From positions 1,913,597 to 1,977,596 of the forward strand of contig NZ_KI421509.1 of the NCBI RefSeq assembly GCF_000473225.1: 64,000 bases of DNA, given 5' to 3'. Positions 60,505 to 64,000 of the stretch are shown one piece after another (within the stretch, counting starts at the first letter, position 1; each line of letters opens with the position of its first letter). The notes under the pieces are model-generated. The model did no database searches. It saw only the letters and a list, made by a program, of their open reading frames with translations, and had not been told where the DNA came from. The DNA comes from Sedimentitalea nanhaiensis DSM 24252 (GTDB lineage Bacteria > Pseudomonadota > Alphaproteobacteria > Rhodobacterales > Rhodobacteraceae). The position numbers were made by a program, and so were the translations under genes.

Positions 60505-61665
60505 TCACCCATGCAATGTCAGCGGTGCCTGCAAGCCCGGTTTCGTAAATCGTTCAAACCCAAAAGCGTCCAGCGACAAATGTGGCGTCCGGTTCAGCGC
60601 CAGATCCGCCGCCAGAGCACCGGTGACGGGTCCGATCCCGAAACCGTGCCCCGAGAACCCGGCCGCAACAACCAGATTGTGCACCCCCGGTACGCAATCG
60701 ATGACTGGCAACGCATCCGGCGTCAGATCCAATGCCCCGGCCCAGATACTGTCGATCTCGACCTCTGCAAAGACAGGCAACACCGCGCTTACAGTGGCAA
60801 TCGCTTCCATCACGCGCTGTGCTACCGGTCGAATGACGGGTTTGCCATCTGTTTCGCATAATTTCCCAGAACCGTCCTCTGCGCCACTGGTCACGCGGAA
60901 ATGTCCCGACTCTTCCTGACGTGCCGCCATGTCCGCATTGGCCACCCCAAGCACCGGGGCCAGCACCGGATTGCAAGGTGCCGAACGCAGGACCGTGACG
61001 ACGGGGCGGCGCAATGGGAGCGTCTGCCCAAGCGGATCAAGCAACACATTAACCTCGGTTCCGGTCGCCAGGATGACAGCGCCGGGCGAAATACTGCGGC
61101 TGTGGGTTACCACGCGCGAAACGCGTCCGCAGTCTACCGTCAACTCCAGAGCAGCTTCGCCCATGCTGATTTGCGCACCCAGTTTCGCCGCCATGCCCAG
61201 ATAGGCATTCACAGTCGCAACCGGATCCGCCTGCCCATCACTGGCACACCAGGACGCCGCCTTGATCGTTTCGGAAAGTCCGGGGGCAATGGCCCGGATA
61301 TCGGTGATATCGGACAACAGTTCCAGCGGCAGGCCCGCAGCCGTTTGCTCTGCGACAAGCGTATGAATGGTTGCAATCTCAGCATTATTGCGGGCGAGCC
61401 GCAGGTTGCCGGTCTGGCGGTAACCGGTCTTCGCCTCAAGCCGGTTGTCCAGGTCGCGCCACAGGGCGACCGCAGCCCGCGCCAGTGGCAATTCCGCCGG
61501 ATCGCGCCCTGATTGGCGCACACCTGCCAGGGTCCACCCCGATGCCATCGCAGCCGGGCCATAGCGGTCGATCACCTCGACCGAGACACCCGCTTCGGCC
61601 AAGGCAAGCGCCGCGGTTGCGCCGGTAATGCCCGCCCCGACGATCAGAACGTCCGGTGCGCTCAT
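60505..61665 (-). CDS. FAD-dependent oxidoreductase, DAO family (second of pair)
   Basis: The 386-residue protein has an N-terminal dinucleotide fold VLIVGAGITGATAALALAEAG near 6-26 followed by the acidic residue of VEVIDRYGP. Middle substrate domain, then the C-terminal FAD contact GVHNLVVAAGFSGHGFGIGP near 340-360. The family (glycine/sarcosine oxidase, D-amino-acid dehydrogenase, opine oxidase) oxidises C-N bonds of amines. Its start overlaps the preceding FAD gene by 4 bp. The two share FSGHGFGIGP/LSGHGFGIGP but diverge elsewhere, so they are paralogues, possibly acting as a complex. Confidence 0.9.
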   Translation of the reverse strand: MSAPDVLIVGAGITGATAALALAEAGVSVEVIDRYGPAAMASGWTLAGVRQSGRDPAELPLARAAVALWRDLDNRLEAKTGYRQTGNLRLARNNAEIATIHTLVAEQTAAGLPLELLSDITDIRAIAPGLSETIKAASWCASDGQADPVATVNAYLGMAAKLGAQISMGEAALELTVDCGRVSRVVTHSRSISPGAVILATGTEVNVLLDPLGQTLPLRRPVVTVLRSAPCNPVLAPVLGVANADMAARQEESGHFRVTSGAEDGSGKLCETDGKPVIRPVAQRVMEAIATVSAVLPVFAEVEIDSIWAGALDLTPDALPVIDCVPGVHNLVVAAGFSGHGFGIGPVTGALAADLALNRTPHLSLDAFGFERFTKPGLQAPLTLHG

Positions 61666-62999
61666 GTTGCTGCCTTGCTGTTAAAACGTGCCGGGGAAAA
61701 GACGGCTGGGTCGATGATCGGGGCTTCGCCGGTAACCATCTGCGCCGCCAAAAGCCCGACACCGGGTCCGATGCCAAACCCATGTCCGGACAAACCGGTT
61801 ACAACCATCAGCCCCTCATGGCCCGCGACTGGACCAATGGCTGGAATTTCATCCGGGACGACGTCAATCATCCCTGCCCAGCTTTCGACAGGTGCCACCC
61901 CTGACAACTGCGGAAACAGATCTTGCGCGCACTTCATGACATCGGCCAACAGGACCTTGTCGGGCGTCGGGTCAAGCACCCTAACACGCTCAAACGGGCT
62001 GATCTGGTCTGCATCCCAACGGGCCGACCCCAAGGCTCCAAAAAACTGTCGCCCTGCGCGAATTTTCATGATCTGCCACCGTTCGCGCAATATTGGCAGA
62101 TACTGCGAAAAATAGCGGAAAGCAGCAGGGACCAACTGAAATTCCGCTGCGCCGCTACGCGCGACGGTATAGCCCCCGTCCCTTCGGGGCCGAATCGAGA
62201 CCCGATCCGATCCAATCGCTCCGGTGCTGGAGAGGGTCGCCGGGCTCGTCCGCAAGACCGACGACTTGATGGCCAATTGGGGAAAGGCAATTCCGATGTT
62301 TTCAAGGAACCCGCGCGACCAGACGCCGCCCGCCAGAACCACATTCGCACTGTCAATCCGGCCAAGTTCGGTGACGACACCGCTGACCCGCCCGGCGCTG
62401 ACGTCAACTGTGCGCACTGCGCAGTTTTCAACGATGCGCACACCCTGCGCCTCGGCATGACGTGCCAACGCGGGCACGGCGAGTCCGGGCTCGGCCACCG
62501 CATCCGACGCGGTATGCAATGCGCCCAGGAACCGCTGATCGTTCCGACCCAGAAACCTGTCGGTTTCGTTTTCCGTCAAAAGAGTCGAATCGAGTCCGAA
62601 ATGCGCGTTCTGCTCCAGCCAGTCGACGTGTCTTTTCAATTCGGCGCTTGAACGGGCAAGATAGGTTGCCCCGCATTTGCGATAGCCGATGTCCTCGCTG
62701 ATCTCGGCGGCGAGTTGCTCCCACAAACGCGCGCTTTCAATCATCAAAGGCAGTTCGCGATGGTCGCGGCCCATCTTGCGAATCCAGCCCCAGTTTCGCG
62801 ACGACTGTTCGCCCGCGATCCGCCCCTTTTCGCACAGCACCACCGAAACTCCACGCTGTGCCAGAAACATCGCGGTTGCAACGCCTGCCACACCGCCACC
62901 AATCACAACCACATCGGCAGTTTTTGGCAAGCGCCCTGCGCTATCTGGTCTTGATGATGCCACGTTCAAAATTTCACTCCCGCGATGCCGCATTTGCAT
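61662..62999 (-). CDS. FAD-dependent oxidoreductase, DAO family (first of pair)
   Basis: About 445 residues. The start is uncertain: ATG at 62999 or 62993 lack ribosome sites, while GGGAG lies before a TTG/GTG at about residues 10-13 of this call, close to the first motif. DVVVIGGGVAGVATAMFLAQ, VVLCEKGRIAGEQSSRNWGWIRKMGRDHRELPLM and a C-terminal GLMVVTGLSGHGFGIGPGVG are the FAD-binding parts. SRNWGWIRK is typical of roseobacter D-amino-acid-dehydrogenase-like enzymes. First gene of the operon; divergent from lysR. Confidence 0.9.
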   Translation of the reverse strand: MQMRHRGSEILNVASSRPDSAGRLPKTADVVVIGGGVAGVATAMFLAQRGVSVVLCEKGRIAGEQSSRNWGWIRKMGRDHRELPLMIESARLWEQLAAEISEDIGYRKCGATYLARSSAELKRHVDWLEQNAHFGLDSTLLTENETDRFLGRNDQRFLGALHTASDAVAEPGLAVPALARHAEAQGVRIVENCAVRTVDVSAGRVSGVVTELGRIDSANVVLAGGVWSRGFLENIGIAFPQLAIKSSVLRTSPATLSSTGAIGSDRVSIRPRRDGGYTVARSGAAEFQLVPAAFRYFSQYLPILRERWQIMKIRAGRQFFGALGSARWDADQISPFERVRVLDPTPDKVLLADVMKCAQDLFPQLSGVAPVESWAGMIDVVPDEIPAIGPVAGHEGLMVVTGLSGHGFGIGPGVGLLAAQMVTGEAPIIDPAVFSPARFNSKAAT

Positions 63000-63032
63000 T
63001 GAAGAAACGAAGCGCCTATAAGTCAAATAGAT

Positions 63033-63056
63033 GTTTGTTTAACCACTATAACAAAC
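63033..63056. promoter_or_regulatory. Inverted-repeat operator between the catabolic operon and lysR
   Basis: GTTTGTT (63033-63039) and AACAAAC (63050-63056) form a perfect 7-bp inverted repeat around a 10-bp AT-rich spacer, four bases before the lysR start codon. Position and AT content fit a LysR-type regulatory site serving both directions. Confidence 0.65.
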
Positions 63057-63060
63057 CATT

Positions 63061-63963
63061 ATGGTGAACATGCTCAGTCAACGTGCCCTGGAAGCCTTTC
63101 GAGAAGTGATGCGCTGTGGCACCGTCTCGGGTGCGGCAGAGGAAATGCGGGTATCGCAACCCGCCATCAGCCGGCAAATTCGCGATCTGGAAGAGCGTCT
63201 CGATCTGCGCCTTTTCACACGCCATGGCGGTCGCATTACCGCAACGCCCGAAGCCCATGAATTCTGGACGGAAGTCGAACGCAACCTGGTCGGATTGAAA
63301 CAGATCGAGCGCGCGGCCGAACAGATCAAACGCGGCCAGCGCGCCACGATGACCATAGCGGCGGCACCGGTGTTCGCGCTTACAGTCCTGCCGGAAGCGG
63401 TCGCACAGCTTCATCAGCAACAGCCGCGCTTGACGACAAGTTTCATGTCAATGACGACGCTGCCGGTGGTTCGTCAGGTTGCGCTGGGACAGTGCCAGAT
63501 CGGATTTGGCATGCAAACGCACCACAAATTTGAAATAGACCTGATCAGCGCCGGGGCCTTTCCCTATCGGTTTATTGCCACCGCCGACCATCCCCTGGCG
63601 GACAAGGAAACGATCCGGGTCGAGGACCTCGCGGGGCAGGATTTTGTGGGATTTGAAGATTCCACTCAGACCGGGCGGAACCTGGACCGGTTGTTTGCCG
63701 GAATGGAAAACCCGCCGTTGGTGCGATTTCGCAGCTATCTTTCTCACATCGTGTCCGTGATGGCGCTGCGCGGGCTTGGCATTGCTCTGGTTGATCCATT
63801 TACCGCCGAAACCCATGAACAGATGGGGGGAATCTCGCGCCCTTTCCTGTCGGCAGAACGGTTCGAATATAGCATCATCAAAGCGGTCGGAGCACGGCTG
63901 AGCAGCGAGTGCGACGCCCTGCTTCAAACTTTCGAAAAGCTGACCGATCGCCACCGCAGGTGA
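63061..63963 (+). CDS. LysR-family regulator of the divergent catabolic operon
   Basis: The 300-residue protein has an N-terminal winged HTH (RALEAFREVMRCGTVSGAAEEMRVSQPAISRQIRDLEERLDLRLFTRHGGRI; about 7-60) and an effector domain from 95. The pattern (short 61-bp divergent gap to an FAD-oxidase/opine-type ABC operon) is that of OccR/NocR-like opine or amino-acid regulators. The ligand is probably the transported compound. The ATG at 63061 lacks a strong ribosome site; an ATG three codons later is an alternative. Confidence 0.92.
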   Translation: MVNMLSQRALEAFREVMRCGTVSGAAEEMRVSQPAISRQIRDLEERLDLRLFTRHGGRITATPEAHEFWTEVERNLVGLKQIERAAEQIKRGQRATMTIAAAPVFALTVLPEAVAQLHQQQPRLTTSFMSMTTLPVVRQVALGQCQIGFGMQTHHKFEIDLISAGAFPYRFIATADHPLADKETIRVEDLAGQDFVGFEDSTQTGRNLDRLFAGMENPPLVRFRSYLSHIVSVMALRGLGIALVDPFTAETHEQMGGISRPFLSAERFEYSIIKAVGARLSSECDALLQTFEKLTDRHRR

Positions 63964-64000
63964 CCTGCCCCAGAGGACCATATTCCTATCCTGTTGAAAA

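Overview
The window reads as a chromosome segment of an alphaproteobacterium of the Rhodobacteraceae (Roseobacter group). The grounds are the high GC with a GC-rich third codon position, a protein ending in a VPLPA-type sorting tail, the leuC/leuD/leuB arrangement, glcDEF, creatinase, DUF599 and many peptide/opine-type ABC systems. The assignment rests on gene content and protein style, not on a marker gene.

Left edge (1-2.4 kb) is mobile-element debris. It holds the 3'-cut start of an IS21-family istA running off the window, with its terminal direct repeats, an intact tRNA-Thr(CGT), a second tRNA-Thr truncated before its T arm, a broken C5-cytosine DNA methyltransferase, and an IS5-family transposase remnant with a nonsense codon and a frameshift.

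2.4-10.1 kb: glpK, then a divergent ABC operon (substrate-binding protein, a cupin resembling metal-dependent hydroxynitrile lyases, two permeases, a fused double ATPase), followed by an aldehyde dehydrogenase gene that has lost its middle. 10.2-14.5 kb: three minus-strand genes (coiled-coil protein, unknown 375-residue protein, AAA+ ATPase) that I cannot assign to a described system; this is my main candidate for something undescribed. 14.7-22.5 kb: creatinase, a formamidase-like hydrolase, succinate-semialdehyde dehydrogenase, an ECF sigma factor overlapping a membrane-anchored VWA protein, and a cytochrome P450. 22.6-23.2 kb: hsp20 with a recognisable RpoH-type promoter and a ROSE-like RNA thermometer. 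23.3-33 kb: two paralogous trypsin-like proteases, glcDEF, DUF599, rlmH, rsfS and an MscS channel. 33-41.1 kb: leuC, leuD and leuB, interrupted by a DUF308 protein, a VPLPA-CTERM protein, an endonuclease/phosphatase-fold protein, an epimerase and its divergent LysR regulator. A DMT-family exporter follows leuB.

42.2-about 53 kb is a degraded genomic island beginning at tRNA-Pro(CGG). It has a C-terminal tyrosine-integrase remnant, a coupled 51-residue membrane peptide, several lower-GC small or secreted unknowns, a PLP racemase coupled to a DUF1611/DgcN-type enzyme (probable D-amino-acid metabolism), a cysteine-rich repeat gene broken in four places, an IS3-family fragment, and a frameshifted MocR regulator divergent from an MFS exporter. 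53.3-64 kb: a methyltransferase, then a compact minus-strand operon (two FAD oxidoreductases, an SDR dehydrogenase, binding protein, two permeases, fused double ATPase) divergent from a LysR gene across a short promoter with a clear inverted repeat. This looks like uptake plus oxidation of an amine, opine or amino-acid derivative.

Two distant promoters, before the permease at 6.1 kb and the sigma factor at 18.7 kb, share a three-copy 8-bp motif repeated every 11 bp. This is the pattern expected of an OmpR/PhoB-type regulator and suggests that they are co-regulated.
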